A DNA stretch of 64,000 nt, from assembly GCF_000786105.1 (NCBI RefSeq), contig NZ_JTEV01000013.1, forward strand, positions 62,001 through 126,000, written 5' to 3'. Below are positions 36,084 through 43,880 of this stretch, one piece after another; positions within the stretch are counted from its first letter, which is position 1, and each line of letters opens with the position of its first letter. Under the pieces are notes generated by a model. The model was not told the DNA's origin. It saw only the letters and a list, made by a program, of their open reading frames with translations, and did no database searches. Source of the stretch: Bdellovibrio sp. ArHS. GTDB lineage: Bacteria > Bdellovibrionota > Bdellovibrionia > Bdellovibrionales > Bdellovibrionaceae. The translations under genes were made by a program, and so were the position numbers.

Positions 36084-36454
36084 CAACAGATTCGATGACC
36101 CAAAATTATCGCTGGGTCCGCGCTAGCGATGGAGCTTTGGCGGGCGTATGTAAAGGTTTGGGCACAGCCTTAGGTATTGAAACTTGGATTGTGCGCGTCA
36201 TTTGGCTGATTGCAATATTGTGGTTTGGGACTGGAATCCTGCTTTATTTGATCCTGGCTACTTGTTTGCCCCGCGTCGACAAGCTAGACCATGCTCTAGA
36301 TGGCAAGCTTCTTGGCGTCTGTGCTAGAATAGCTAAGAGATACCGTATCGAAGTCGGGTTGGTCAGAACAGGTTTTGTTTTCCTATCTTTGGTGACTTTC
36401 GGTGTGGCGATCTTGGGTTACGGGCTTTGTTACTTTCTTATTCCGAAGGCCTGA
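36080..36454 (+). CDS. PspC-domain membrane protein with two PspC-like repeats
   Basis: 124 residues, overlapping the ribD stop by four bases (ATGA). Two copies of the PspC pattern are present: YRWVRASDGALAGVCKGLGT with IETWIVRVIW, and DHALDGKLLGVCARIAKRY with IEVGLVRTGF, each followed by a hydrophobic span (LLYLILATCLP, ILGYGLCYFLIP). Two to three membrane segments are expected. PspC domains sense or bind membrane stress partners in the phage-shock response, but no pspA, pspB or pspF gene is nearby, so a stress role is only suggested by the domain. Confidence 0.85.
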   Translation: MTTDSMTQNYRWVRASDGALAGVCKGLGTALGIETWIVRVIWLIAILWFGTGILLYLILATCLPRVDKLDHALDGKLLGVCARIAKRYRIEVGLVRTGFVFLSLVTFGVAILGYGLCYFLIPKA

Positions 36455-36497
36455 ACCGGTAAGTCGCCTTTTAGGGCGCAGGAGTATTTAATTATAT

Positions 36498-36905
36498 ATG
36501 GGTGATGACAGTAGTAGGTCGATCGTAAAAGCCCTCAAAAACGAATGGTCTCTTTTCTGGGAAGCTTTCCAAGGGGATGAGACCCAATCTGAAGATTCTT
36601 TTAAAAATGGTAAATTGGAAGTCCTGACTCTGGAACAGATTCAGGAAATCACGAAGGCGTTGGTTGAAGATCGCAAAAAGTTGAATCAAAGAATGGAAAC
36701 GGTTTCCAAAGAAATTGATTTAAACTCTGCGAAGCTTGAAAGCCTGCGTTTGGTGGGTGCCGAGGATACCGAGACAGTATCCCGAATTAATGAACTGACT
36801 GACTTGGGTCACAACATGACCACAGCCATGGTGAAGCTTGATCAGAAGCTGCGTGCGATTCGCGAACAAGAGGATCGCCTGCAAGATGACGTCATGACCT
36901 CATGA
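36498..36905 (+). CDS. Small coiled-coil protein of unknown function
   Basis: 135 residues, cytoplasmic by lack of signal or membrane segment. After a 40-residue acidic lead, nearly all is predicted helix with heptads (LTLEQIQEITKALVEDRKKL, ETVSRINELTDLGHN, KLDQKLRAIREQEDRLQDD). No family recognised; the gene lies behind the PspC gene, and short coiled-coil proteins often partner PspC-type proteins, but this is only positional. AGGAG is 13 bases before the ATG, rather far. Its stop sits within an inverted repeat shared with the convergent trmJ gene. Confidence 0.65.
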   Translation: MGDDSSRSIVKALKNEWSLFWEAFQGDETQSEDSFKNGKLEVLTLEQIQEITKALVEDRKKLNQRMETVSKEIDLNSAKLESLRLVGAEDTETVSRINELTDLGHNMTTAMVKLDQKLRAIREQEDRLQDDVMTS

Positions 36906-36909
36906 CGTC
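36888..36909. repeat. 10-bp inverted repeat at convergent gene ends
   Basis: GACGTCATGA and TCATGACGTC are perfect complements separated by two bases. It covers the stop of the coiled-coil gene and abuts the trmJ stop. No T-run; a short-loop terminator or a protein site such as a CRP/CREB-like palindrome (contains TGACGTCA) are both possible. Confidence 0.45.
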
Positions 36910-37707
36910 TTAAGCCTTGCCATCCCGTTTTTGATATTCTTTCCATTCTCGTAACTTACGAAGACTCTGTTGCAGAACGGTTTCTAGAATCACAAGTTCT
37001 TTTTTTGTCGGGGTGTTTTGTAAAAGCATTCGACGAAGAACAGTGAACACGTTGATTTTGCGTTGGCGAGTTAAATCAAAGCCCATCTCTTCAAGCCAGG
37101 TGCGCAAAGTTTCTTCGGGATTAATGCCCTGAATGCCTTGCGGGGCTCGTCGGCTTTTTCCGCCATCCAATTTAGTGCGCTGTCCGCCCCATAGTTTTCT
37201 TAAAGAGAACATCCCCAGCAGTGTTGCTTGCGCTAGATTCAGGCTCCAGTTTTCCCCGAAGGTCGGCAGGCACGCACAAAAATTCGCATGTTCCAGATCT
37301 TCAGCAGAAAGTCCCCAATCCTCAGGTCCGAAGATCAAGTGAATAACAAAAGGATCGTCACTATGAACCTGGAAGGGTGGAGCGTGATCGGCAATATCCG
37401 TCAGGACTTCATCGATGTCCCTAACTTGACGTCCCTTGCCGTCGCGGGCCGTGAAACAGATTTTGATGCTTTCGGGTTCTTTGGCAAAGAATTCGTCCCA
37501 CGACGCATAAGTGGTTCTGTTCTGCAATCCCGTCTGGCCTGTCGCGGCCGCTTGCTGAGCCTCGTAGGTGATGTCACAGGCGGGGGCCACCAACACGAGT
37601 TTATCGAAACCCATGTTGCTCATCGCGCGCGAGGTGGAACCGATATTGCGTTCGTATATTGTGCGCACCAGAACGATGCGCACTTCAAAGGGACGTTTCA
37701 AATTCAT
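36910..37707 (-). CDS. trmJ: TrmJ-like SPOUT RNA 2'-O-methyltransferase
   Basis: 265 residues. The SPOUT fold is clear: VRIVLVRTIYERNIGSTSRA is split here as VLVRTIYERNIGSTSRAMSN with the motif-1 Asn/Arg, then FDKLVLVAPACD, HLIFGPEDWGLSAEDLEHAN (motif 2) and SLNLAQATLLGMFSLR (motif 3). The C-terminal 90 residues are helical. TrmJ methylates the ribose at tRNA position 32; a 23S rRNA target is possible in this family. Its ATG shares one base with the stop of the phenylalanine hydroxylase gene (TAATG), with AGGAG inside that gene's end. Confidence 0.85.
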   Translation of the reverse strand: MNLKRPFEVRIVLVRTIYERNIGSTSRAMSNMGFDKLVLVAPACDITYEAQQAAATGQTGLQNRTTYASWDEFFAKEPESIKICFTARDGKGRQVRDIDEVLTDIADHAPPFQVHSDDPFVIHLIFGPEDWGLSAEDLEHANFCACLPTFGENWSLNLAQATLLGMFSLRKLWGGQRTKLDGGKSRRAPQGIQGINPEETLRTWLEEMGFDLTRQRKINVFTVLRRMLLQNTPTKKELVILETVLQQSLRKLREWKEYQKRDGKA

Positions 37708-39449
37708 TAAAGAGCTCCTGCCAAAGCCAATCCGTCATTGATCAGACCTTGGGTTTTTTCATCCTTTTTCGCCAGCAAAGCCAAGTCTTCCTCGATTTGT
37801 TTTTTCAAGAATGAGTGAGAATCGCGAGCGTGAAGAAGCTCTAAAGCTTCCAGTGGTAAAAGCCAATCATCTGCAAAAATACTGCGATGAGATTGTAAAA
37901 TTTTTGATAATTCCTCGGTCAGTTTTTCGCCTTGCACTTTTTCTTCGCGCAATTTTCTGATGGCGCCATAGTGACGATGGCGCAAAAGCTCCTGTTCAGA
38001 ATAGCTGGGAACGGGAACACGTTTTGCGATGAAGTCGACGATTTCGCCGTAAGCTTCACGATCGGCAGGTCCGCCGAAGACAGAGGTCACGGAAGACCCG
38101 ATGGCCATGTCATAAGTGCCCCATTCGGGAGCAAAAAGAACGCGGCCATTCAATTCTGCTTTGGCATTTTCCAGCGTCAGCGTGATGGTTTTACTGTTTT
38201 TAATAAGGCGATATTGAACGACACCAGTCACAACCACACCTGACGTGAACTCTAGGCGCGTGGTCTTGCCGGACTCAACCTGCAAGGCGGACCATTCTTC
38301 GTCGGTGAACGTGGACGGGCATTTCGTCGGATGTGCCTTTAAAAAGCCAACGGGAGTTCCAAAACCGTGCGCATGATACTTTTTATCGTGACCCGCCAGT
38401 TCTTGATCCATGTAACAAAGCTGGGTGGGGCCACTCAAACGTAAGTAAGCGACCTGTCCTTGGCTGTCAGTGATGGCTTCGACAATCTGTCCGGAAATCT
38501 GAATGCCTGAGTTCAATTCCGCGGTATTCACAGAATGAGCTTCAATCGCTTTGTTTAAGCCGGCAAGTCCCCCTAGACGGAAAGCCATTTGGTCGGCCAT
38601 ATCTTCAAGAACTTTGCTCAAAGTTTTAAAGTCGGGAGTCACAAAAAGCTGAGGTTGCGGCTCGGTGATGTCGTAAGTTTGTTTAATACAATCCACGGTC
38701 AAAGGGATTTTCTTTACCTTTTGACTTAAACACCACTTCGATTCGCCTACACTGGAAAGCAAGCCAGCTCCGAAAATCTTCGGATTTTCCAAAGAGCCAA
38801 TAAGTCCATATTCGGCCGTCCACCAGTTCATGCGCGAAAGTTCAGAGGCCTCTGATACATGCGACATATTTTTGCTGACGATCTCGAGATGTTCTTCCGC
38901 CGCTTTGATTTGTTCCGGCGTCGATACAGGATTTTCTTTGATATCAGACAGATCACGAATCGCTTCGTAAAGATCCAGGTCCTCTTTGCTGATAATCGCC
39001 TTTTTGGCAACCTGCGCATATTGACGAAGGTATTCAGAAAATTCCGGGTGTATTAAAATCGGCGCGTGCCCGGCTGCTTCGTGAACGATGTCAGGCGCGG
39101 GGGTATAAAGCAAATGATCCAACGTGCGCATATCTGAAGCGATTGGCAACACGCCTAAAGACTGAAGCTCCATGAAGGCCGCCGGTGGAATAAAGCCGCT
39201 GACGGGCAGCGCTTTCCAGCCGAACTCTTTAAGTTTGGCGCTGACTTCTTCAATACGGGGAATTCTTTCGATATTAATGCCTGTTTTTTCCAAACCATCC
39301 ACGTAACATTCGTGAGCATGTTTAGAAAGAAATGCCTTCAACTGACGAAGAATATATCTCCAGACAGCCTGATCGACAGGGGTGTATTTGTCGTAGTGTT
39401 GTTCAACGACATATTTTCTCAGATGCGGCGGTAGAAAGTCCGTCTCCAT
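37707..39449 (-). CDS. phhA: Long-form phenylalanine 4-hydroxylase with C-terminal extension
   Basis: 580 residues, twice the usual bacterial length. Residues 1-300 hold the catalytic domain: iron ligands His123 and His128 in IVHEAAGHAPIL and Glu213 in WWTAEYGL, with LLYTPAPD and SGFIPPAAF around the pterin pocket. The fold uses tetrahydropterin and O2 to turn phenylalanine into tyrosine. Residues 310-580 are an added region with a beta-rich part (VAYLRLSGPTQLCY, SGVVVTGVVQYRLI) and a helical tail that I cannot place; no ACT domain as in animal enzymes. Similar long forms are known in some bacteria. The gene lies between hldD and trmJ in one run and close to hpd. Confidence 0.92.
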   Translation of the reverse strand: METDFLPPHLRKYVVEQHYDKYTPVDQAVWRYILRQLKAFLSKHAHECYVDGLEKTGINIERIPRIEEVSAKLKEFGWKALPVSGFIPPAAFMELQSLGVLPIASDMRTLDHLLYTPAPDIVHEAAGHAPILIHPEFSEYLRQYAQVAKKAIISKEDLDLYEAIRDLSDIKENPVSTPEQIKAAEEHLEIVSKNMSHVSEASELSRMNWWTAEYGLIGSLENPKIFGAGLLSSVGESKWCLSQKVKKIPLTVDCIKQTYDITEPQPQLFVTPDFKTLSKVLEDMADQMAFRLGGLAGLNKAIEAHSVNTAELNSGIQISGQIVEAITDSQGQVAYLRLSGPTQLCYMDQELAGHDKKYHAHGFGTPVGFLKAHPTKCPSTFTDEEWSALQVESGKTTRLEFTSGVVVTGVVQYRLIKNSKTITLTLENAKAELNGRVLFAPEWGTYDMAIGSSVTSVFGGPADREAYGEIVDFIAKRVPVPSYSEQELLRHRHYGAIRKLREEKVQGEKLTEELSKILQSHRSIFADDWLLPLEALELLHARDSHSFLKKQIEEDLALLAKKDEKTQGLINDGLALAGAL

Positions 39450-39458
39450 AATCAGTCC

Positions 39459-40427
39459 TTAAAGTGAAGGATCGTCTTTGGCGAGATAATTTTGAACGTA
39501 GTCGGCCACGGCCTTTTCCAAAGGCCATTTTGCAGGGCTCATTCCCGCTGCCAACCATTTGTCCGTTTTTGCCTCTGTGAAGTATTGGTATTGTCCCCGA
39601 ATGTTTTCGGGCATTTCCAACCAGTTAATTTTCATTTCTTTTTTCATCGCTGTAAATACAGCGCCAGCCAAATCCAACCAGGTACGGGGTTTTCCGAAGC
39701 CCATGTTATAAACACCATTTTTAGGTTTCTTATCCATCAGCTCGGCCATCCAACCCGTTACGTCTTTCACGTAAACAAAATCGCGCATGAATTCGCCATC
39801 TTTGTATTTGGGATCTGCTGACTTGAACAAACCTAAATGACCGTTGGCTTTGATTTGGTTGTAAGCTTTGAAGGCGACGCTGGACATCGCCTCTTTGTGG
39901 TATTCATTGGGTCCGAACACATTGAAAAACTTCAGTCCGTACCAGTGCGGGGGCGTTTGAGTTTGTTTCACGGCCCAACGATCGAAAAGAACCTTGGATT
40001 CTCCGTACAAATTTAGCGGGCGAAGTTTTTCCGGATCTGTCATATCGTCAAAACCCAGTTCGCCGGCTCCGTAGGTGGCCGCACTGGAGGCGTAAATCAG
40101 AGATTTAGCATGCTGAGTGCACCATTCAAAAATACGTTGTGTGTAGTAGGTGTTGTTTTCCCAAAGAAACTCTTTGTTGGTTTCTGTCGTTGAAGAGCAA
40201 GCCCCCATGTGAATGATCCACGTGACTTTCTTCTTGGCTTCTTCCGTTTGCAGAAAGGGCCAAAGTTCGTCTTTCAAAAGGAACTTCGAGATCTGACGTT
40301 TTTTTAAAAGGTTGCGTTCCTCTAAGCCGACAGAGTCTACGGCGATGATATCCGTAAAGCCCTTTTGGTTGAGTTCCCACACCATTACACTGCCAATAAA
40401 GCCGTTTGCACCCGTTACAATAATCAT
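39459..40427 (-). CDS. hldD: ADP-L-glycero-D-manno-heptose 6-epimerase
   Basis: 322 residues. It epimerises the ADP-heptose used for the LPS inner core. Rossmann start IIVTGANGFIGSVMV, catalytic YASSAATYG and LYGESK (Tyr and Lys), and the family marks GLKFFNVFGPNEYHKEAMSS and RDFVYVKDVTGWM. It is first in a run with the hydroxylase and trmJ genes, with nine bases to the next start, although there is no obvious shared role. GGTGA lies eight bases before its ATG. Presence of hldD means the cell makes heptose-containing LPS. Confidence 0.96.
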   Translation of the reverse strand: MIIVTGANGFIGSVMVWELNQKGFTDIIAVDSVGLEERNLLKKRQISKFLLKDELWPFLQTEEAKKKVTWIIHMGACSSTTETNKEFLWENNTYYTQRIFEWCTQHAKSLIYASSAATYGAGELGFDDMTDPEKLRPLNLYGESKVLFDRWAVKQTQTPPHWYGLKFFNVFGPNEYHKEAMSSVAFKAYNQIKANGHLGLFKSADPKYKDGEFMRDFVYVKDVTGWMAELMDKKPKNGVYNMGFGKPRTWLDLAGAVFTAMKKEMKINWLEMPENIRGQYQYFTEAKTDKWLAAGMSPAKWPLEKAVADYVQNYLAKDDPSL

Positions 40428-40522
40428 AGTTTTTTCACCCTATTACAGAGTCCTTCTTTTCACAAGGACAGGGGGCTGTTTTGCGGCCTGTTAGGGACCT
40501 GTTCAACCTGGCAAAAAATACC

Positions 40523-40561
40523 AAAAAAGGGCCTCAGAATGGAACTAATTGGATCTGAGGC
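40523..40561 (-). terminator. Minus-strand terminator-like hairpin upstream of S41 protease gene
   Basis: GCCTCAGA and TCTGAGGC form an 8-bp stem with a 15-base loop; on the minus strand the stem is followed by CC and six T. This orientation would stop transcripts running leftwards, antisense to the S41 gene, before they enter hldD. It may instead be an operator. The gap 40428-40605 holds nothing else clear. Confidence 0.4.
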
Positions 40562-40605
40562 GGCACAGCCGTTGCTCAAGAGTGTCACTAGTCGGGAGGC
40601 GATGA

Positions 40606-42159
40606 GTGCTTAGTTCACCACGTTTTTTCATAGCATCATTGTTGGTATTGGCCGTGGGGGTCAGTATATCCTTGTCGCGTAAATCTTATCGCGACACTTC
40701 CAAGGTTAAGTCCGTTGAGGGCTACTGGGCTGAGACGGGGCTCGGCCCAGATGCCTTGGAAGACCTTTTACAAGATCAAACATGCAGCAGTTCTGAGCGT
40801 TACTATCTGGCTTGCGCTAATGCGGTTCTAACTATTGCGGGCCGCTTTAACTTGGGCCTTACGCAAGAAGGTCAATTGGTCCCGGTGGAAGAGCTTGTGT
40901 CCGTCGACATGAGTTCGGAAAAAAAGCAGTTAGAACCTTGGAAAGAGTTTTTTAGTAAAAACACAGCTCAGGCGGTGAAGGTTTCCTTCTTTAAGGCTTG
41001 GAAGCAACTCGAGAAAAAGCATATTTCGGAAAGCCAAAAGTCCTGGATGGTGGGTTTGGGGCTGAATGGATTTATTTCGGTGTTTCGTGATCCGCATACT
41101 TACCTGATGCCGGTTTCTCAGTTTCAAGAGGTGGTTGCCAAAGCAGACAATCGATCCACTTCTTTAGGCATCACATTAGGCCAATCGGCAACAGGTTATG
41201 TTGTTCGCAAAGTGACAGAGGGCAGCCCCGCAAAATTGGCCGGTGTTCAAAAAGGGGATTTGTTATTGTCTGTAAATGGCAAAAAAGTGCGCGGACTTAT
41301 GCAAGTTCGGGTTTCTGAATTGCTGAAAGGTGAAGTCGGCGAAGTGACTTCCGTCGTCATCGACCGTGATGGTGAAAAGAAAAAGTTCCGTCTTCGCCGT
41401 ACAGAAATTACCGTGGCGACGGTTTCTACTCGGGTCATCGATGGTATTAAGCCGATCGCAGTGGTGGGTATTAACAAGTTTGCCAAAGGCTCTTGCGACA
41501 AGGTTAAAGAATCTTTGGCAATCGTTAAAAAGTCACACGTGCGTGGTTTACTGTTAGATCTTCGTGACAACCCAGGCGGTCAGATGGAAGAGGCGGCTTG
41601 TATCGCCAGTCTTTTTGTCGGTGGCGATAAAAAGATTTTTGAAGTTCGTTATCTTGATCCAAGTAAAAAGCCGGAAGAGTATTATGGCGGCGAAGAAAAG
41701 ATGTTCTCTTTACCGATGGCAATTCTTATTAACGGGTCTTCTGCGAGTGCCGCGGAAATCGTAGCCGGGGCTTTGCGTGATTTGAACCGCGCGCTCTTAG
41801 TCGGAGAAAAGACTTTTGGAAAAGGGTCCTTCCAAGAGGGCGAGTACTGGTCCCAGAATAAAAAGATCGCGTTGTTTGAAACCAAAGGTTTCTACTATCT
41901 GCCATCAGGTCGTTCGCCGCAGATGAAGGGTCTTCAACCTGATGTCGCCGTGGATTTCGAGAAGATTTCAGTCGCTCGCGAGTCCGACCAGTTTATGAAT
42001 CCATTGTTCGCACCTGAAAAACAAGTTCGTTCCACTTTGGCTTACTCTGCCGGGGACTGCCTTGAAATGGAAGAGCAGGGTTTAAATGAAGATGTTCAAT
42101 TGACGAAGGCACGCCAGGTTTTATTTTGTTCTCGTTCCGTGGCTAGAGCAGGTTTATGA
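40606..42159 (+). CDS. Exported S41 family C-terminal processing protease
   Basis: 517 residues from GTG at 40606, with GGGAGG six bases upstream. N-terminal anchor or signal (FFIASLLVLAVGVSISL), an unusual helical lead of about 110 residues, a PDZ domain around 185-265 (GYVVRKVTEGSPAKLAGVQK, LLSVNGKKVRGLMQ), and the S41 protease domain: GLLLDLRDNPGGQMEEAACI, catalytic Ser in INGSSASAAEIVAGALRD and Lys in LVGEKTFGKGSFQE. These proteases trim or destroy periplasmic proteins, often wall hydrolases and their regulators. The extra Cys residues (SCDK, CIAS, DCLEM) are unusual. The esterase gene overlaps its stop by four bases. Confidence 0.92.
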   Translation: MLSSPRFFIASLLVLAVGVSISLSRKSYRDTSKVKSVEGYWAETGLGPDALEDLLQDQTCSSSERYYLACANAVLTIAGRFNLGLTQEGQLVPVEELVSVDMSSEKKQLEPWKEFFSKNTAQAVKVSFFKAWKQLEKKHISESQKSWMVGLGLNGFISVFRDPHTYLMPVSQFQEVVAKADNRSTSLGITLGQSATGYVVRKVTEGSPAKLAGVQKGDLLLSVNGKKVRGLMQVRVSELLKGEVGEVTSVVIDRDGEKKKFRLRRTEITVATVSTRVIDGIKPIAVVGINKFAKGSCDKVKESLAIVKKSHVRGLLLDLRDNPGGQMEEAACIASLFVGGDKKIFEVRYLDPSKKPEEYYGGEEKMFSLPMAILINGSSASAAEIVAGALRDLNRALLVGEKTFGKGSFQEGEYWSQNKKIALFETKGFYYLPSGRSPQMKGLQPDVAVDFEKISVARESDQFMNPLFAPEKQVRSTLAYSAGDCLEMEEQGLNEDVQLTKARQVLFCSRSVARAGL

Positions 42160-42797
42160 TTTCCACAAATTTATTCAAACATAAGTTTATTCCCGCCAAG
42201 AAGAAGTCAGAATTTTTGATGATTGTCCTGCATGGACGTGGGGATAGCATTCGCCCTTTCTATTCTTTTGACGACGAGTTGAATATTCCTGAGATGAATT
42301 ATTTGTTGCTGAATGCGCCTCGACGCTTTCTAGATGGATATACGTGGTATGGAGAACCGCCATTTCAAAGTAACGGTGTGCTTAAAATCCGTGAGAAGCT
42401 TTTTGATCTCTTAAATGATCTTGAAAACCAAGGCTGGGATCCTAAAAAAATATTCCTTTTTGGTTTTTCGCAAGGATGTTTGATCAGTGCGGATGTCGGT
42501 TTAAATTATCCCAAAAAACTTGCGGGGGTTGTTGGCATCAGCGGGTATTTCAATTTCTATCCACGCTGGCGTACGAATTTATCGATGGAGGCCCGGCATA
42601 CACCTTGGTTATTCACGCATGGGCATCAAGACGATATTCTGCCTTTGGAAGAAACCAAATACGGGGTGGATAAGCTGAAGGACGCCGGACTAAAAGTGTC
42701 CTGGGTTGAAATGGACAAAGATCACTCGTTAAAAGAAGAAGAATATCCGATTATTCGTCGGTGGGTGCGAGAGCAGCTGTCGGATCTTAAGAAATAG
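42156..42797 (+). CDS. Phospholipase/carboxylesterase-type alpha/beta hydrolase
   Basis: 213 residues. LMIVLHGRGDSIRPF is the oxyanion strand-loop, KIFLFGFSQGCLISADVG the nucleophile elbow (GFSQG, Ser), WLFTHGHQDDILPLEE gives the Asp, and MDKDHSLKEEEYP the His. This is the layout of the carboxylesterase 2/YpfH group. Cytoplasmic, substrate unknown, with short-chain or lysophospholipid esters likely. It starts within the protease gene's last codons (ATGA) so is coupled to it, and is followed by a strong terminator. Confidence 0.88.
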   Translation: MISTNLFKHKFIPAKKKSEFLMIVLHGRGDSIRPFYSFDDELNIPEMNYLLLNAPRRFLDGYTWYGEPPFQSNGVLKIREKLFDLLNDLENQGWDPKKIFLFGFSQGCLISADVGLNYPKKLAGVVGISGYFNFYPRWRTNLSMEARHTPWLFTHGHQDDILPLEETKYGVDKLKDAGLKVSWVEMDKDHSLKEEEYPIIRRWVREQLSDLKK

Positions 42798-42805
42798 TTC
42801 TTTGC

Positions 42806-42837
42806 AAAGGCGGTTGAAATCCGCCTTTCTTATTTTT
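42806..42837 (+). terminator. Rho-independent terminator after the esterase gene
   Basis: AAAGGCGG / CCGCCTTT with a 7-base loop, followed by CTTATTTTT. It ends the protease-esterase transcript. Confidence 0.9.
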
Positions 42838-43036
42838 ATCTAGCTCAAAAGAATCAAAAAATAGTGCGAACCTGAGTTTGTTCACGCACCTTCGGCGTGC
42901 TTTATCCTAGTGATTCTCAAAAAACTTTGGGATGAACGTCTTAAATTTTCTTTTTCCGTAACTAAAATTGCCGCTTTGTAACCTCGCTTATGTAGGATCT
43001 CACAAACACACAACGCCAATTTTTCACGGAGGAAGA

Positions 43037-43783
43037 ATGACGAAAAAAACATTACTAAGTTCACTTGTGTTGACTGCCTATCTTGGATTAGCTGCCTGTG
43101 CAGGAAACAGTGACGACTTAAGTTCCACGGAGACTTTGCAGGACGATACAACACAAGAGCAAGTGTTTGACTCTACGGCTCAGTCGGAAAATCCGGAAGC
43201 GACCGGCATGGTTGAAGAAAATGCTGTTGCCAGCAGCACCAAATCTGCGATCTTGAAGGAGTACGACTATGTGGATCCCAGCCGAGCCATCAACACGGAT
43301 GCTTTGGCTAAAGCGCTGATTTATTTCGATTCGAATAAATCAAAAATCAAAAATAAGAACTATGTGTCTGTGATCGATTTCGGTGCGAAGTCCACGAAAG
43401 CTCGTTTCCACATCATCGATATGAAAACGGGAAAAGTTTGGAGCATTCACGTGGCTCACGGCAAAGGCTCTGACTCGAACCACGACGGTTATGCAGAGAA
43501 GTTCAGCAACACGTCAGGCTCTAAAGCAAGTTCGTTGGGTTACTATCTGACCGGAAGCACTTACAATGGTTCGAATGGATTGTCTTTAAGAATGGATGGT
43601 CTTTCTTCGACGAATTCCAATGCGCGCGGTCGTGCGGTTGTAATCCATGGCGCCAACTATGTCAGCGAAAAATCTGTGATTCAGGGTCGTAGCTGGGGTT
43701 GCCCCGCGGTGGCAAGCTCACTTAAAACCAAAGTTATCAATATGTTAAAAGGCGGCTCTTTGATTTACGCCTACGCAAATTAA
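43037..43783 (+). CDS. L,D-transpeptidase-like lipoprotein (YkuD_2 family)
   Basis: 248 residues from ATG at 43037, with GGAGGAAGA just upstream. Signal peptide TKKTLLSSLVLTAYLGL ends in lipobox LAAC. A Ser/Thr/Glu-rich spacer runs to about residue 75, then the catalytic domain: VSVIDFGAKSTKARFHIIDM, HVAHGKGSDSNHDG, and the active segment AVVIHGANYVS with QGRSWGCPAVASS holding His and the catalytic Cys. L,D-transpeptidases cross-link or exchange residues on peptidoglycan, or detach proteins from it; predators carry many. The form fits the 'murein L,D-transpeptidase catalytic domain' group. Own promoter region 42838-43036 and own terminator. Confidence 0.88.
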   Translation: MTKKTLLSSLVLTAYLGLAACAGNSDDLSSTETLQDDTTQEQVFDSTAQSENPEATGMVEENAVASSTKSAILKEYDYVDPSRAINTDALAKALIYFDSNKSKIKNKNYVSVIDFGAKSTKARFHIIDMKTGKVWSIHVAHGKGSDSNHDGYAEKFSNTSGSKASSLGYYLTGSTYNGSNGLSLRMDGLSSTNSNARGRAVVIHGANYVSEKSVIQGRSWGCPAVASSLKTKVINMLKGGSLIYAYAN

Positions 43784-43807
43784 TCGCTCTAGTTCTCATG
43801 GCCCCTC

Positions 43808-43856
43808 GAAGCCCACACGTGTCCTTCTGGAATCCCCGCGTGTGGGTTTCTTTTTT
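43808..43856 (+). terminator. Rho-independent terminator after the L,D-transpeptidase gene
   Basis: A 12-bp stem (GAAGCCCACACG against CGTGTGGGTTTC, one G-U pair) with a 19-base loop and six T. Confidence 0.88.
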
Positions 43857-43880
43857 GCAGAGTCGACCTTCGTTAAGAAA

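Noticed and set aside
36080-36454. A phage-shock operon around the PspC-like gene
   Set aside because: No pspA, pspB or sigma-54 activator gene is nearby; only the PspC domain itself is supported.
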